Below, piece after piece: positions 1 to 9,080 of a stretch of DNA of 34,009 bases. The stretch's first letter is position 1. Each line of letters begins with the position of its first letter. A program made the translations under genes and the position numbers. The notes under the pieces were generated by a model. That model was not told where the DNA came from and made no database searches. It worked only from the letters and a program-made list of their open reading frames with translations. The stretch comes from Syntrophorhabdaceae bacterium (GTDB lineage Bacteria > Desulfobacterota > Syntrophorhabdia > Syntrophorhabdales > Syntrophorhabdaceae), in the NCBI GenBank assembly GCA_036504895.1, contig DASXUJ010000037.1:1-34009 (forward strand), in the 5' to 3' direction.

Positions 1-356
1 TCGGAGAAGATGAAAGAGATCACCACCAGAACGAGAGAGAAAATTACGATCGGTTTCATGATTGAAAAGGTGCTGATCCCCGACGTGCGGATGACGATCA
101 TCTCATTACCCCGTATCATGAGCATGAGCAGAATGAGCAGGGAAATGAGAAATGCCAGGGGAAGGATGAGGTTTAAATAATAGGGCGTCCTGAGAAGGAT
201 ATAACCGATGCTGAGGAGAAAATTGGAAAAAGACTTGGTGAAAAGGTCCATATGCTCGAAAAACTCGATATTGACGAACATGACCATGCCTGCAAGCTCC
301 GTGAGGGCCAATATTTTCAGGGCATTCCAGACGAGATATTTATTTAGTTTTTTCAA
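1..356 (-). CDS. lptG: LPS export permease LptG, N-terminal part (cut by window edge)
   Basis: Reading the minus strand from a TTG at 356 gives an open frame of 118 codons that runs off the window. It begins MKKLNKYLVWNALKILALTE and shows a first membrane segment, then an acidic stretch (NIEFFEHMD), then two more hydrophobic segments. This is the layout of YjgP/YjgQ permeases. LptG pairs with LptF and the LptB ATPase to lift lipopolysaccharide from the inner membrane. The TTG lies inside the end of lptF, so the two reading frames overlap by 17 nt, which implies translational coupling. Only about a third of the usual ~360 residues is present. The name LptG rather than a second LptF rests on its place behind lptF and on the N-terminal sequence. 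Confidence 0.8.
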   Translation of the reverse strand, partial: MKKLNKYLVWNALKILALTELAGMVMFVNIEFFEHMDLFTKSFSNFLLSIGYILLRTPYYLNLILPLAFLISLLILLMLMIRGNEMIVIRTSGISTFSIMKPIVIFSLVLVVISFIFS

Positions 357-1536
357 CGCAATATACCCAAATTTGTCTCAGTTTCTGCGCGGTACCGGTT
401 TGATCCTCATAATTCAGCTCTCTTGAAAGATAAAGACCTATGAAAACAAATAAAATATTAGGCAACATGGTGGTGATGAGGACAGGGAGATGGATTACTT
501 TCCCCACGTTTTCCGTGACTGCCATGAGAAGGTAATAGAATATAAAAAGCAGGATACTGTATAAGGCTCCTGAAAACTTACCCTCCACTCTTCGTTTTAT
601 GCCCAGCGGCACCGTAAGGAAGACAAATGCCAGGGAAGAGAGGGGAATCGTAAACTTCTTGTAAATTTCGAGAAGAAGATCATACCTGTCGCTCGCCGAC
701 TGCGCCTTGGCAAGGGCAGCGGTGAGCTCTGCAGTATCCATTTCAAAAGGCCTCTTACGGGGATTGAAATTCTGAGGCAATACCTTTTCGAGATTCATAA
801 TGAACGTATAATTCCTGAAGGAGACATTGTTATAGGTATCAGCCTTTTTATCCCATCTCTGGAGATTTCCGTTCTCCAGAATAAAAGCCAGGTCCAAGGT
901 GTCCGGATCGAGGTTTATAATCCCCTTACTGGCGGAGATGGTTTGTTTTACGTTCCTGTCCCGGTCGTCCGCTACTAGAATGCCCGTGAGCTGCTTGTCC
1001 TTGGTATTGACCTTATCAATGTATACCACAATACCGGGAAGGGTATCGTTGAAAGCGCCTTCCTTATCGTCCAGGCTTATCCCTTTTTTCACAATATTAA
1101 TCAGGGTGCTTTTGAAAAGAACACCGCTTTTCGGCAGGAGGATCACCGTGTTAATGAGCCCGAAAAGAGTGATGATCACCGCGATAGCGAGCATGGGCAT
1201 GAAAAGGCACTTCAGATTGACTCCGCTGGCCTTGAGCGCCAATATCTCATTTTCAGTCGATAATCTTCCGAGGACGACGATGGTGGAAAGAAGAAAGGCC
1301 ATGGGAAGGGTGAAGGTGAGGTAGGGCGGCGAAGAATAGACGATGAGGAGGATAATGTCCTTGATCTCAACACCTTTATTGACTACCAGATCCGCCAGCT
1401 GACCGATCCTCCCCAGCACCAGAATAAAGGTGAGGATCCCGAGAGAGAGAAGGAAAATATAAGAGAGCTCCTTGAGGAGATAGAGATAAAATCTCTTATT
1501 AAGCGTACCGATTAAATTCACGCGTAAGTCTAACAT
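340..1536 (-). CDS. lptF: LPS export permease LptF
   Basis: This 398-residue membrane protein belongs to the YjgP/YjgQ family. It has an N-terminal helix (around residues 25-45), two further helices (about 65-90 and 105-130), a roughly 150-residue periplasmic jellyroll-like domain containing GILVADDRDR and ASKGIINLDP, and three C-terminal helices from about residue 300. With LptG and LptB it forms the ABC transporter that extracts LPS from the inner membrane. The length is normal for the family. The start used (1536) has only a weak GGGG-type ribosome site; GTG at codon 6 is an alternative. The gene overlaps lptG downstream and is divergent from the phosphodiesterase gene at 1604. Confidence 0.88.
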   Translation of the reverse strand: MLDLRVNLIGTLNKRFYLYLLKELSYIFLLSLGILTFILVLGRIGQLADLVVNKGVEIKDIILLIVYSSPPYLTFTLPMAFLLSTIVVLGRLSTENEILALKASGVNLKCLFMPMLAIAVIITLFGLINTVILLPKSGVLFKSTLINIVKKGISLDDKEGAFNDTLPGIVVYIDKVNTKDKQLTGILVADDRDRNVKQTISASKGIINLDPDTLDLAFILENGNLQRWDKKADTYNNVSFRNYTFIMNLEKVLPQNFNPRKRPFEMDTAELTAALAKAQSASDRYDLLLEIYKKFTIPLSSLAFVFLTVPLGIKRRVEGKFSGALYSILLFIFYYLLMAVTENVGKVIHLPVLITTMLPNILFVFIGLYLSRELNYEDQTGTAQKLRQIWVYCVEKTK

Positions 1537-1565
1537 TCATCAAAGCCCCATGTCAATTTAGCTCA

Positions 1566-1593
1566 TTGACATAAAAGGTTTTTTTGGCATAAA
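1566..1593 (+). promoter_or_regulatory. Sigma-70-like promoter for the 1604 gene
   Basis: A perfect TTGACA (1566-1571) is followed after 16 bp by CATAAA (1588-1593). Transcription would begin near 1600, only a few bases before the ATG at 1604, so the mRNA would be almost leaderless. The -35 box is one arm of TGTCAA-N9-TTGACA (1551-1571). The other arm lies too close to the lptF start to act as its -35 box. Confidence 0.55.
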
Positions 1594-1603
1594 GTAATGG
1601 ACT

Positions 1604-2083
1604 ATGATAAGGATTGGTGTTCTTTCCGACACCCATCTCATCCGCGTGAACGAAAATCTCCGGCGCACAATGGACACACTATTCAGCCGCGTTGATATGC
1701 TTATACATGCCGGCGATATGGTTTCACGGGAAGTGTATGACTATCTCTCCACATGGAATTTGATTGGAGTAAGAGGAAATATGGATGATTATGAAGTGAG
1801 GGAGATCCTGCCGGATACCCGGATCGAGCAAATAGAAGGTAAGAGGATCGGTATAATGCACGGACGGGGTGGTCCCGCGGGGATTGAGGAGCTTGTACTG
1901 AGTGAATTCACAGACGTCGACCTCATTATCTTCGGCCATTCCCATATACCGCTTCAGACCATGAGGGGAGACAGGATCCTTTTCAATCCAGGTTCTTTCG
2001 GTCCTTCAAGGGGCTATGCGGGGACGGTGGGACTGCTGGAGATCTCTCATACCATACGGCTGAGTCACCTGGGGGCCGCATAA
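1604..2083 (+). CDS. YfcE/MJ0936-family metallophosphoesterase
   Basis: The 159-residue protein carries the calcineurin-like phosphoesterase signature in order: SDTH near residue 8, HAGD near 36, GNMD near 58, GHSH near 111 and NPGS near 127. These supply the ligands for a two-metal (typically Mn/Ni) centre. Family members hydrolyse phosphodiesters such as bis-p-nitrophenyl phosphate or 2',3'-cyclic nucleotides in the cytoplasm; the physiological substrate is usually unknown. There is no Shine-Dalgarno sequence before the ATG and the promoter sits directly upstream, so translation may be leaderless. Its stop codon overlaps the next start (TAATG), so it is coupled to the GH57 gene. Confidence 0.85.
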   Translation: MIRIGVLSDTHLIRVNENLRRTMDTLFSRVDMLIHAGDMVSREVYDYLSTWNLIGVRGNMDDYEVREILPDTRIEQIEGKRIGIMHGRGGPAGIEELVLSEFTDVDLIIFGHSHIPLQTMRGDRILFNPGSFGPSRGYAGTVGLLEISHTIRLSHLGAA

Positions 2084-4227
2084 TGGAGCCTCTTTATCTC
2101 TCTTTTCTCTGGCACATGCATCAACCATACTACAAAAACCTGTACACCGGGGAATATCTGCTGCCCTGGGTCCTCCTCCATGGGACAAAAGATTATTGCG
2201 ATATGGCGCTCCTGCTCAGGCAATTCGAGGGCTTGAAGCAGAATTTCAACGTGGTGCCTTCCCTTCTCGTCCAGATGACCGATTACGAGACGGGAAATGC
2301 GCGCGACAGGTATCTCGAGATATTCAGGAAAGAACCCCGTGACCTTTCCCGGGATGAAAAGGCTTTTTTATTAAATAATTTTTTCAATGCGAACTGGGAA
2401 AACATGATAAGGCCCTTTCCCAGGTATTATGAGCTTCTCGCTAAAAGGGGCTTCTATTATCCGAAGGAAGGCATTGGCGGCATAATCGACTATTTCTCCT
2501 ATGACGACCTGCGGGATATCCAGATCTTGTTCTTTCTCTCATGGATAGACCCTGTGTTCATCGAGAGCTACGATGGCTTGAAATCCCTCGTTTCCAAGGG
2601 GAGGAGGTTCAGCGAAGAGGACAAGAAGGTCGTCGAGGACGCACAGCGCCACATACTTCAAAGTACGGTGCCCCTCTACAAGGAGCTTGCCGCGAGCGGA
2701 GCGATGGAGGTTTCTACCTCTCCCTTCTATCACCCTATCGTTCCCCTTCTTATTGACAGCCGCTCCGCAAGAGAGGCGATGCCTTATGTAGATCTGCCCG
2801 AAATGTTGTTTGCGAGGCCTGAAGACGGCGCCGCTCAGATCGAGGAGGCGGTCCGCCTTTTCACCCGATATTTCGGGTCCGCACCCAAAGGCATGTGGCC
2901 CCCTGAAGGTTCGGTGAGCGATGGAGCCCTCGAGCTCTATATGAAAAGCGGAATCTCATGGATCGCCACGGATGAAGAGATACTATTTCAGAGTCTTCAC
3001 GTTGATTTAAGACGGGACGGAAATGGATTCCTTCTGGACCCTGAGATCCTTTATAAGCCGTTCAAATATGAGAAGGACGGGAGATCTCTCCATATGGTTT
3101 TCCGCGATAAGAGCCTCTCCGATCTTATCTCCTTCCATTATTCCCGAATGGCGCCCAAGGAAGCTGCCGAAGACTGCATCCGGAGGATCAGGAGGATCGG
3201 CGAATCGGTGAGGGGGAGAATAAGCGCACCCCTTGTCACCATCGCCATGGATGGGGAAAATGCGTGGGAGCATTACAAGAATGACGGCCGCGATTTCCTC
3301 CAGTTTCTTTATGAGGGTATATTGAAAGAGAGCGCGATCTCGCCCGTGACAATCTCCGAATACCTGGAGAGGGCGCCTGATTCGGGTGCACTGCCCCATT
3401 GTTTCGCGGGCTCGTGGATAGGCCATAATTTCGCCATATGGATCGGTCATGTGGAGGATAATACGGGTTGGACTCTCCTGTCCATGACCCGTGAATTCCT
3501 CGAAAAGGAGGACCCGGGGAAAAACAACAGAGAGGCGTGGGAATCGATCTATATCGCCGAAGGGAGCGATTGGTTCTGGTGGTACGGTGACGAGCATTCT
3601 TCGGAAAATGATGAGGTTTTCGATTTTCTTTTCCGTGAGAACCTTGCAAACGTGTACCGTTTCCTGGGAAAGGAACCCCCCGACATCCTCAACATTCCAA
3701 TCCTTCTCGAAGACCGGGAAGTAAGGTCCGACAGGGAGCCGATAAATTATATTTATCCCATAGTCGATGGACGGGTGACCAATTATTTTGACTGGATGGG
3801 CGCCGGCTTCATCGAAGGCAAAGGCCATGGAATGGCCATGCATGAAGCGGAAGCCGTCATAAAGGGATGTTACTACGGATTCAACGAAAAGTCCCTTTTC
3901 CTCCGGGTGGACGTGAGCCAGTCCTTTATTCCGGACCTGAAAGACCTCTCCTTCGAGATCAGCCTTATGACCAAAGAGGTTCACAAACTGGTCTATCGTG
4001 TAAAGGGAGACGCAGTGGAAGGTTCCCTGCCGGTGCGGACGGCTTTTTCGGAGATCCTGGAGATGGAAGTGCCTTTCGACGCTTTCGGTGCAAAAAGGGG
4101 CGACAAAATTACCATCTGGATCTCACTCAAGATCAAAGAGATGATCGTGGACAGGATTCCCAAACGCGGGTACCTCTCGGTAGCGGTGCCTTCTGAAAAT
4201 TTCGAGATGGAGATGTGGTACGTATGA
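2083..4227 (+). CDS. Glycoside hydrolase family 57 protein
   Basis: The 714-residue protein opens with the family 57 hallmark HMHQPYY (residues 11-17). Further conserved regions are GMWPPEG with the candidate nucleophile Glu275 and AMDGENAWEHY with the candidate acid/base Asp390. The C-terminal ~170 residues look like the all-beta domain found in many long GH57 enzymes. GH57 enzymes act on alpha-1,4-glucans as amylases, 4-alpha-glucanotransferases or branching enzymes. Without a signal peptide this one should be cytoplasmic and could work on glycogen-like storage polymer; the exact specificity cannot be read. It is translationally coupled to the phosphodiesterase. A palindromic repeat begins on the last base of its stop codon. 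Confidence 0.87.
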   Translation: MEPLYLSFLWHMHQPYYKNLYTGEYLLPWVLLHGTKDYCDMALLLRQFEGLKQNFNVVPSLLVQMTDYETGNARDRYLEIFRKEPRDLSRDEKAFLLNNFFNANWENMIRPFPRYYELLAKRGFYYPKEGIGGIIDYFSYDDLRDIQILFFLSWIDPVFIESYDGLKSLVSKGRRFSEEDKKVVEDAQRHILQSTVPLYKELAASGAMEVSTSPFYHPIVPLLIDSRSAREAMPYVDLPEMLFARPEDGAAQIEEAVRLFTRYFGSAPKGMWPPEGSVSDGALELYMKSGISWIATDEEILFQSLHVDLRRDGNGFLLDPEILYKPFKYEKDGRSLHMVFRDKSLSDLISFHYSRMAPKEAAEDCIRRIRRIGESVRGRISAPLVTIAMDGENAWEHYKNDGRDFLQFLYEGILKESAISPVTISEYLERAPDSGALPHCFAGSWIGHNFAIWIGHVEDNTGWTLLSMTREFLEKEDPGKNNREAWESIYIAEGSDWFWWYGDEHSSENDEVFDFLFRENLANVYRFLGKEPPDILNIPILLEDREVRSDREPINYIYPIVDGRVTNYFDWMGAGFIEGKGHGMAMHEAEAVIKGCYYGFNEKSLFLRVDVSQSFIPDLKDLSFEISLMTKEVHKLVYRVKGDAVEGSLPVRTAFSEILEMEVPFDAFGAKRGDKITIWISLKIKEMIVDRIPKRGYLSVAVPSENFEMEMWYV

Positions 4228-4351
4228 TTCCAATTCCAAATCAAAGATGATATCGAGGCGCTTAAGGAAGGAGCGACGCAGATGTACTGCAGTACATCAA
4301 GGAACAGATGACGAGTGCAACGAAGAGAGCACTTTGAGTTGGAAATGGAAT
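4227..4351. repeat. 125-bp palindromic intergenic repeat with terminal inverted repeats
   Basis: The left end ATTCCAATTCCAAATCAAAG (4227-4246) and the complement of the right end at 4332-4351 match at 18 of 20 positions. At the exact midpoint (4281-4298) lies a perfect 18-bp palindrome, GATGTACTGCAGTACATC. The element fills the whole gap between two convergent genes and starts on the last base of the GH57 stop codon. It has the form of a non-coding palindromic dispersed repeat (REP- or MITE-like). I see only this copy in the window. It could also serve as a bidirectional transcription stop. Confidence 0.7.
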
Positions 4352-4358
4352 AACCGGA

Positions 4359-5903
4359 TCAGCGTAAGAAGCGCAGTTTCCTTCGAAGCCTCTCCTGAAA
4401 GTAGCTCCTGAAAAAAATTCCGTAAACTATTACAGTCAGAATGATACCCGCTGCCAGGGAAGGGTACGCCCTGTGGTGAAAGAAGCCTTTTGCGAAAAGG
4501 ATGAGCGGAAAAGCGACGAAGCCTGCGAAAAGAGATTTGGCAATTTTTCTGACCGCATCGGCTCCGGGTTTGTATCCGACTCTTTTTTTCAGCAGGATAT
4601 AGAGAAAAAGGAAATTGTAGAGGGAGACGGCCGATGTGGCAAGGGATATGCCGAGGTTTTTGAAGGGCGTCATAAGGCTATATGCGAGTATGGCGTTAAG
4701 CGCGATCGAAGTTAATCCCACGAGAGCAGGGGTCTTCATATCGTGCATGGCATTGAATATCCTCACGAACGAAAGGGAGAGGGCGTAGAATAGAAGGCCG
4801 ATGCCGTAGCCGAAGAGCGCCTTACCGGTGAGCGACGTGTCCGCGGCGGTGAAGGCCCCCCTCTGGTAGAGTATCTCGACAAAAGTTTCTCCCAGGGTGC
4901 AGAGGAGTACGGTGCAGGGGATCAAGCTTATAAAGAGGAGGACCATCGAGCTGTCGATATGGGACCTTATATCTTCCCATTTTTTCTCGTGAAAAAGCCT
5001 GGATATTTTCGAAAACATTACCGTATAGACAGGCACCGCGAAAAGGCTGAAAGGAAGGATGAATATCCTGAAGGCGTAGGAAAGGGACGCCACTTCTCCG
5101 TGAGGCAAGTAAGAGGCGATAATACGGCCGACAAAACTGTTTACGGGCACGATCGAAGTCGCGATGAGGGCGCCCGTGAAGAGATTCCTTGCCTCTTTAA
5201 TTGCGGGATGGGCGAAGGAGATGACCGGTCTGTACTGTATATGAAGCTTGCGCGTGTAAGGGAGCTGCATCAGTATCTGAAGTGCGGATCCGACTGTTGC
5301 GCCCACCGCCAAACTGTAAATACCCCATTTCCGGCTGAGGGTGAGAGCGAAAACGATGAACGCCACATTCCAGAGAAGGCCCGACATTTCCGGCGCGGCA
5401 AAATGTTCTCTGGCATTGAGGAATGCCTTCATAATGGAAAGTAAAGTGTGGAAGGTGATGACCGGTATCATGATTATAAAGAGATACATGGTCACGCCTC
5501 GCGCTTCGGGACTGAAGCCGGGCGCGATGAGCTTCACTATGCCGCTGCTGAACAGAAGAAGCAGGAGAGAGACAAAAAAGGTAATAAGGAGCGACAGATT
5601 TATGAAAGTGGAATATATCTCCGAATATTCCCGCTCATTTTTCATATACTTCGTACAGACGGGGACGAGAAATGCACTGGTGGCGCCCGAGAAGAAGAGT
5701 GTCTGTACCAGCTCCGGGAAATTAAAGGCGATGATAAAGGCATCCACCAGCAAGGTGGCGCCGAAGAGGTAGGCCTGGATGGCCTCTCTTACATAACCTA
5801 TGGGCCTGCTTATGAGGGTGATCACAGTGATCACCGAGCCCTTCCTCACTATATCCGCGAGCGGATTCGACGCGGGTTTCGCCTCAGAGGGTTTCTGTTC
5901 CAA
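4359..5903 (-). CDS. murJ: Lipid II flippase MurJ (MviN family)
   Basis: The 514-residue polytopic protein has about 14 predicted membrane helices and the MOP-superfamily MurJ N-terminal pattern: [17 protein letters not shown] followed by [18 protein letters not shown]. MurJ flips undecaprenyl-linked lipid II across the inner membrane for peptidoglycan assembly. Conserved features include an Arg-rich first helix region, [11 protein letters not shown] in a cytoplasmic loop, and [20 protein letters not shown]. The length is normal. The first codons overlap the end of the sigma-factor gene by 20 nt, so it is the last gene of the proC-pcm-rpoS-murJ transcription unit. Confidence 0.93.
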   Translation of the reverse strand: MEQKPSEAKPASNPLADIVRKGSVITVITLISRPIGYVREAIQAYLFGATLLVDAFIIAFNFPELVQTLFFSGATSAFLVPVCTKYMKNEREYSEIYSTFINLSLLITFFVSLLLLLFSSGIVKLIAPGFSPEARGVTMYLFIIMIPVITFHTLLSIMKAFLNAREHFAAPEMSGLLWNVAFIVFALTLSRKWGIYSLAVGATVGSALQILMQLPYTRKLHIQYRPVISFAHPAIKEARNLFTGALIATSIVPVNSFVGRIIASYLPHGEVASLSYAFRIFILPFSLFAVPVYTVMFSKISRLFHEKKWEDIRSHIDSSMVLLFISLIPCTVLLCTLGETFVEILYQRGAFTAADTSLTGKALFGYGIGLLFYALSLSFVRIFNAMHDMKTPALVGLTSIALNAILAYSLMTPFKNLGISLATSAVSLYNFLFLYILLKKRVGYKPGADAVRKIAKSLFAGFVAFPLILFAKGFFHHRAYPSLAAGIILTVIVYGIFFRSYFQERLRRKLRFLR

Positions 5904-6792
5904 TATGTTTTCTCTTCACTATTTTTCGCAGTTTATTCAGAGCCTTTTGCTCGATTTGTCTGATCCGCTCCCTTGTGACGCCGAAGGCTTTCCCGACCGA
6001 TTCGAGCGTCTGAGGGTCCTGCCCGTCGAGACCGTACCGGAGAATAATTACCTTCTTCTCATCACTCCCCAGTGTGTCGAGCCAGGAGGCGATCTCTTCC
6101 ACCCGCGTGGTTTGCTCGTATGCGGACAGGGGTTCTTCGGTCCTTGTGTCAGGCAGTACCTCTTCGAGAGTAAGTTTCCCCTCATCATCGATAATTGTTT
6201 CAAGAGAGCACGTCCTCACCACCATGGTATAGAGATTATTGATGAGGTCGACGGAGAGGCCCGTGTCCTGAGCTGTCTCCTCCGGCGTCGGGTCCCGGCC
6301 GTGCTTCTCGAGGAAGGAGTTCACCGACCTGGAGACTTTATAGACTTTCGACGATATATGAATCGGCAGCCTCACAGTCCTCGATTGATTTGCAATGGCC
6401 CTTTCCACGGCCTGACGTATCCACCACGTGGCGTAGGTGGAGAACCTGCAGTTACGGGAGGGGTCGAATTTCTCCACTGCCCGGATGAGGCCGATATTCC
6501 CTTCTTCTATGAGATCGAGATTAGATAACCCCTGATTGGTGTATTTGCGGGCGATTTTCACGACGAGCCTGAGGTTGGCTTCTATCAGCTTTTTCCTCGC
6601 CTCCTGATCGCCGGAGGCGATTCGTTCGGCATAGAGTCTTTCATCTTCAAGGGTCATGATGGAGAGCTTCCGAAGGTCCTTGAGGTAGAGCCTCTCCGCC
6701 CTCAGCTCGCCTTCGCCGAAAAACTCCTCCGACCCCTTTTCCTCTTTTATTCCTTCCAACCCTGCTCTCCGATGAGCTTCACGAACCGGCAC
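5884..6792 (-). CDS. rpoS: RpoS-like group 2 sigma-70 factor
   Basis: The protein is 302 residues from a GTG at 6792. It contains sigma region 1.2 ([20 protein letters not shown], about 36-55), region 2 with [12 protein letters not shown] and the -10 reading helix [17 protein letters not shown] (about 117-133), region 3, and region 4.2 [15 protein letters not shown] near the end. There is no region 1.1 or large non-conserved insert, which separates it from housekeeping RpoD. Pcm next to rpoS is a classic arrangement (surE-pcm-rpoS), so a stationary-phase or general stress sigma factor is likely. The frame overlaps pcm by 46 nt from this start. A TTG 33 nt further in is an alternative start, and the N-terminal ~30 residues are not conserved. 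Confidence 0.85.
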   Translation of the reverse strand: MPVREAHRRAGLEGIKEEKGSEEFFGEGELRAERLYLKDLRKLSIMTLEDERLYAERIASGDQEARKKLIEANLRLVVKIARKYTNQGLSNLDLIEEGNIGLIRAVEKFDPSRNCRFSTYATWWIRQAVERAIANQSRTVRLPIHISSKVYKVSRSVNSFLEKHGRDPTPEETAQDTGLSVDLINNLYTMVVRTCSLETIIDDEGKLTLEEVLPDTRTEEPLSAYEQTTRVEEIASWLDTLGSDEKKVIILRYGLDGQDPQTLESVGKAFGVTRERIRQIEQKALNKLRKIVKRKHIGTETL

Positions 6793-7400
6793 CCGCCCTT
6801 GTTCTCTGCCATGATCTGTCCGTCATCCTCTCTGGTATAGAGCATTAAATTCTGCGAGACCTCATCCCCTACCGGGATAATCATTCTGCCTCCCTTGCCT
6901 AATTGATCGAGAAGCGCTCTCGGGGGCCGGGGCGCGGCGGCGGTGACAATGATCCGGTCATAGGGCGAGTGCTCCTTCCATCCCAAAGTGCCGTCGCCTA
7001 TAGTCACCACAATATTCGTATATTTCAATTCATCGAAAAGCTTGCGAGCCCTTTTTGCCAAACCGGGGATTCGCTCGATTGAGTATACCTGCTCGGCAAG
7101 CCGGGCGAGTATGGCGGTCTGATATCCCGATCCGGTGCCGATCTCAAGGACCTTTTCCGTTCCGGTGAACTCGAGCGTCTCAGTCATGAGGGCGACGATG
7201 TAAGGCTGCGATATGGTCTGCTTCTCTCCTATGGGCAATGGATTATCATCGTAAGCCTGACCCTGAAATGCGTCTTCCACGAAGAGGTGCCTCGGGACCT
7301 GGAGGAAGGCATCTATCACCTTGTCGTCCCTCACGCCCCTGGCGATAATTTGGGTTTCGACCATCAGTTGCCTTTGGCTCCCGTATCCGTTACGCATCAT
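6747..7400 (-). CDS. pcm: Protein-L-isoaspartate O-methyltransferase
   Basis: This class I SAM-dependent methyltransferase repairs isoaspartyl residues in aged proteins. It shows the PCMT pattern: VPRHLFV and the loop [15 protein letters not shown], motif [17 protein letters not shown], the acidic SIER of motif II, and post-motif [13 protein letters not shown] start it at 7400, where ATG overlaps the proC stop as ATGA, with GAAAGAG ahead of it; this gives 217 residues, the usual size. An in-frame ATG at 7427 lies deeper inside proC and is less likely. It overlaps the downstream sigma-factor gene. Linkage to rpoS fits a role in long-term survival. Confidence 0.92.
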   Translation of the reverse strand: MMRNGYGSQRQLMVETQIIARGVRDDKVIDAFLQVPRHLFVEDAFQGQAYDDNPLPIGEKQTISQPYIVALMTETLEFTGTEKVLEIGTGSGYQTAILARLAEQVYSIERIPGLAKRARKLFDELKYTNIVVTIGDGTLGWKEHSPYDRIIVTAAAPRPPRALLDQLGKGGRMIIPVGDEVSQNLMLYTREDDGQIMAENKGGCRFVKLIGEQGWKE

Positions 7401-8197
7401 AACGACAGCTCTTTCGCCCTCTTGCATGCTTTTTCGATCGCTTTGCCCACCTTTCCCCTTATGCCGTCTTCTTCAAGAGAGGCAAGCCCTGCGATGGTGG
7501 TGCCTCCGGGCGACGTAATCATTTCCTTCATGAGCGTGGGGTGGATATCTTCTTCTTCAAGCATCCTTGCCGTCCCCTTTACCACCTGAAGGGAAAGGAC
7601 CCTCGCTTTATCGCGGGTAAGACCCATCTTTACTCCCGCGTCGATCATCGATTCGATGAAGAGGAGGAGAAAAGCGGGTGCGCTTGCTCCCAGGGCCGTC
7701 ACCGCGTCCATAAGATCCTCCGTCACCTCGACGAGTTTACCGAGGGGAGCGAAGAGGTTCTCCGTTTCCTCCATCTCTTCCGTGGTAACGAAGCTGTTCG
7801 AACAGATCCCCATCGCCCCCTCGCCTACCTTAACGCACACGTTGGGCATGATCCTTATGATTTTGGAGGGTTTCCCCATCAGGGCTATGATATTTGAGGT
7901 CGTGACTCCAGCCATTATGGAGATAAGGACCGTCTTCTCCCGGATTAGCGGGGAGAGTCCGTGGATCAGCTCCTTTGAATTCTGAGGCTTGACCGCCAGT
8001 ATGAGCCGGTCCGCTTTTTTCGCCGCCTCGCCGATGCTTTGGATGCAGTCTATATGATAAGCCTCCTTAAGAAAAGCGACCCTCTCCGCTTTGACCTCAA
8101 CGCAAAGGATGTCCTTTTTTCCGGCACCCCCTTTGAGGAGGGCTTTCAGAATGGCTTCACCCATATTCCCGAGACCTATTATCCCTATTCTTTTCAT
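7397..8197 (-). CDS. proC: Pyrroline-5-carboxylate reductase
   Basis: The 266-residue enzyme catalyses the last step of proline synthesis, NAD(P)H-dependent reduction of pyrroline-5-carboxylate. The N-terminus is a Rossmann fold, [33 protein letters not shown] lies mid-protein. The C-terminal signature reads [20 protein letters not shown], which forms the dimer and substrate site. Length is standard. A strong AAGGAGG ribosome site precedes the ATG. It is the first gene of the operon that continues, with overlapping frames, into pcm, the sigma factor and murJ. I could not define a convincing promoter in the 140 bp upstream. Confidence 0.93.
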   Translation of the reverse strand: MKRIGIIGLGNMGEAILKALLKGGAGKKDILCVEVKAERVAFLKEAYHIDCIQSIGEAAKKADRLILAVKPQNSKELIHGLSPLIREKTVLISIMAGVTTSNIIALMGKPSKIIRIMPNVCVKVGEGAMGICSNSFVTTEEMEETENLFAPLGKLVEVTEDLMDAVTALGASAPAFLLLFIESMIDAGVKMGLTRDKARVLSLQVVKGTARMLEEEDIHPTLMKEMITSPGGTTIAGLASLEEDGIRGKVGKAIEKACKRAKELSL

Positions 8198-8339
8198 GTC
8201 GGTTCCTCCTTGTTTCTTATAACAGAAAGATTGGGAATTTAAAAGCCAAAACTGTCTTTGAAGATCGTGTAAGCACCGGAATTATCATGATAAACCTTTT
8301 ATTCCATAATGGGGTATGCGCCGGAAAGGAAAGGTCCGG

Positions 8340-8990
8340 CTATCCCGCGATGCGTATCTTCTTCTTTTCGGGGATGCGTCTCAGGAGTATGACGGTGGCC
8401 CCCGGGCCCCCTTCGGACATTTTCGGACTTGAGAAGGCTACCACCCATTTCCGGTGTATGGCCCGCACAATCCATTCCTTGAGCTTCTCCTTGAGAACCG
8501 GCCCTGTTTTGGATTTAAGTCCTCTTCCATGGATAATCTTGACGCAGTTAAGGCCCGAGGAGACGGCATCTTTTATGAAATCACTGAAAAGGACGGAGGC
8601 ATCCTCCACAGAATAGCCGTGAAGGTCCAGGATCTTTTGAACAGAGAACTCGCCGCTTCTCAGTTTCTCCATAACAAGAGGGTTTGCATCCTCCCCACGG
8701 CCCTCCATGTATTCCGGCAGATTGGGGACACAAAAAGGTGTTTCTTCCAAGGCTTTCCTGAGTTGGCGGGAGAGGTCATGTGAGCTGGGGCGGGGGTTGT
8801 GAGCTTTGCCTGATTTAGGTATAACCCTGTCTTTCTTCTTACCGATTATTCTTACCGTTTTCATCTCTTCATGGAAGAGAGCGGCATCGTCAGGTTCCGT
8901 CTGCTTCGGGGTGTGGACCTCCGGGGGCTCCGGTTCTCGAATCCGGGGCAGGCCCGACAGAAGCCTGTAAATGGATTCATCTTTTTTCAT
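8340..8990 (-). CDS. Smr-domain (MutS2 C-terminal type) protein
   Basis: The 216-residue protein has a charged, low-complexity N-terminal half. The C-terminal Smr domain has LDLHGYSVEDA (121-131), VKIIHGRG (150-157) and a final GGPGATVILLRR strand. LDLHG and HGRG are the two Smr signatures. Smr domains are nicking or RNA-cleaving nucleases, found fused to MutS2 or, as here, on short stand-alone proteins. Stand-alone forms have been linked to ribosome rescue and mRNA cleavage at stalled ribosomes in some bacteria. Substrate here is unknown. The gene is separate from proC (about 140 bp gap) and has only a weak AGG next to its ATG. Confidence 0.82.
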   Translation of the reverse strand: MKKDESIYRLLSGLPRIREPEPPEVHTPKQTEPDDAALFHEEMKTVRIIGKKKDRVIPKSGKAHNPRPSSHDLSRQLRKALEETPFCVPNLPEYMEGRGEDANPLVMEKLRSGEFSVQKILDLHGYSVEDASVLFSDFIKDAVSSGLNCVKIIHGRGLKSKTGPVLKEKLKEWIVRAIHRKWVVAFSSPKMSEGGPGATVILLRRIPEKKKIRIAG

Positions 8991-9080
8991 CCTAGATTAA
9001 TACATCATGGCGGGGTCTACAATCAAGAGGGGAGATGGGTGCCGGGATAAAGGCCGATTACCGTGAGGCGTTCGAGATGT

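Noticed and set aside
1551-1571. TGTCAA-N9-TTGACA as a pair of divergent promoters
   Set aside because: The minus-strand -35 lies only 15 bp from the lptF ATG, so its -10 would fall inside the coding region; only the plus-strand promoter is credible.
4959-6528. Plus-strand frames opposite murJ and the sigma factor
   Set aside because: The minus-strand proteins show full family motifs over the same interval; the plus-strand frames are low-complexity charged sequence.
8320-8340. Terminator after the Smr gene (GCCGG/CCGGC stem)
   Set aside because: The stem is five pairs with no following T-run on the minus strand.
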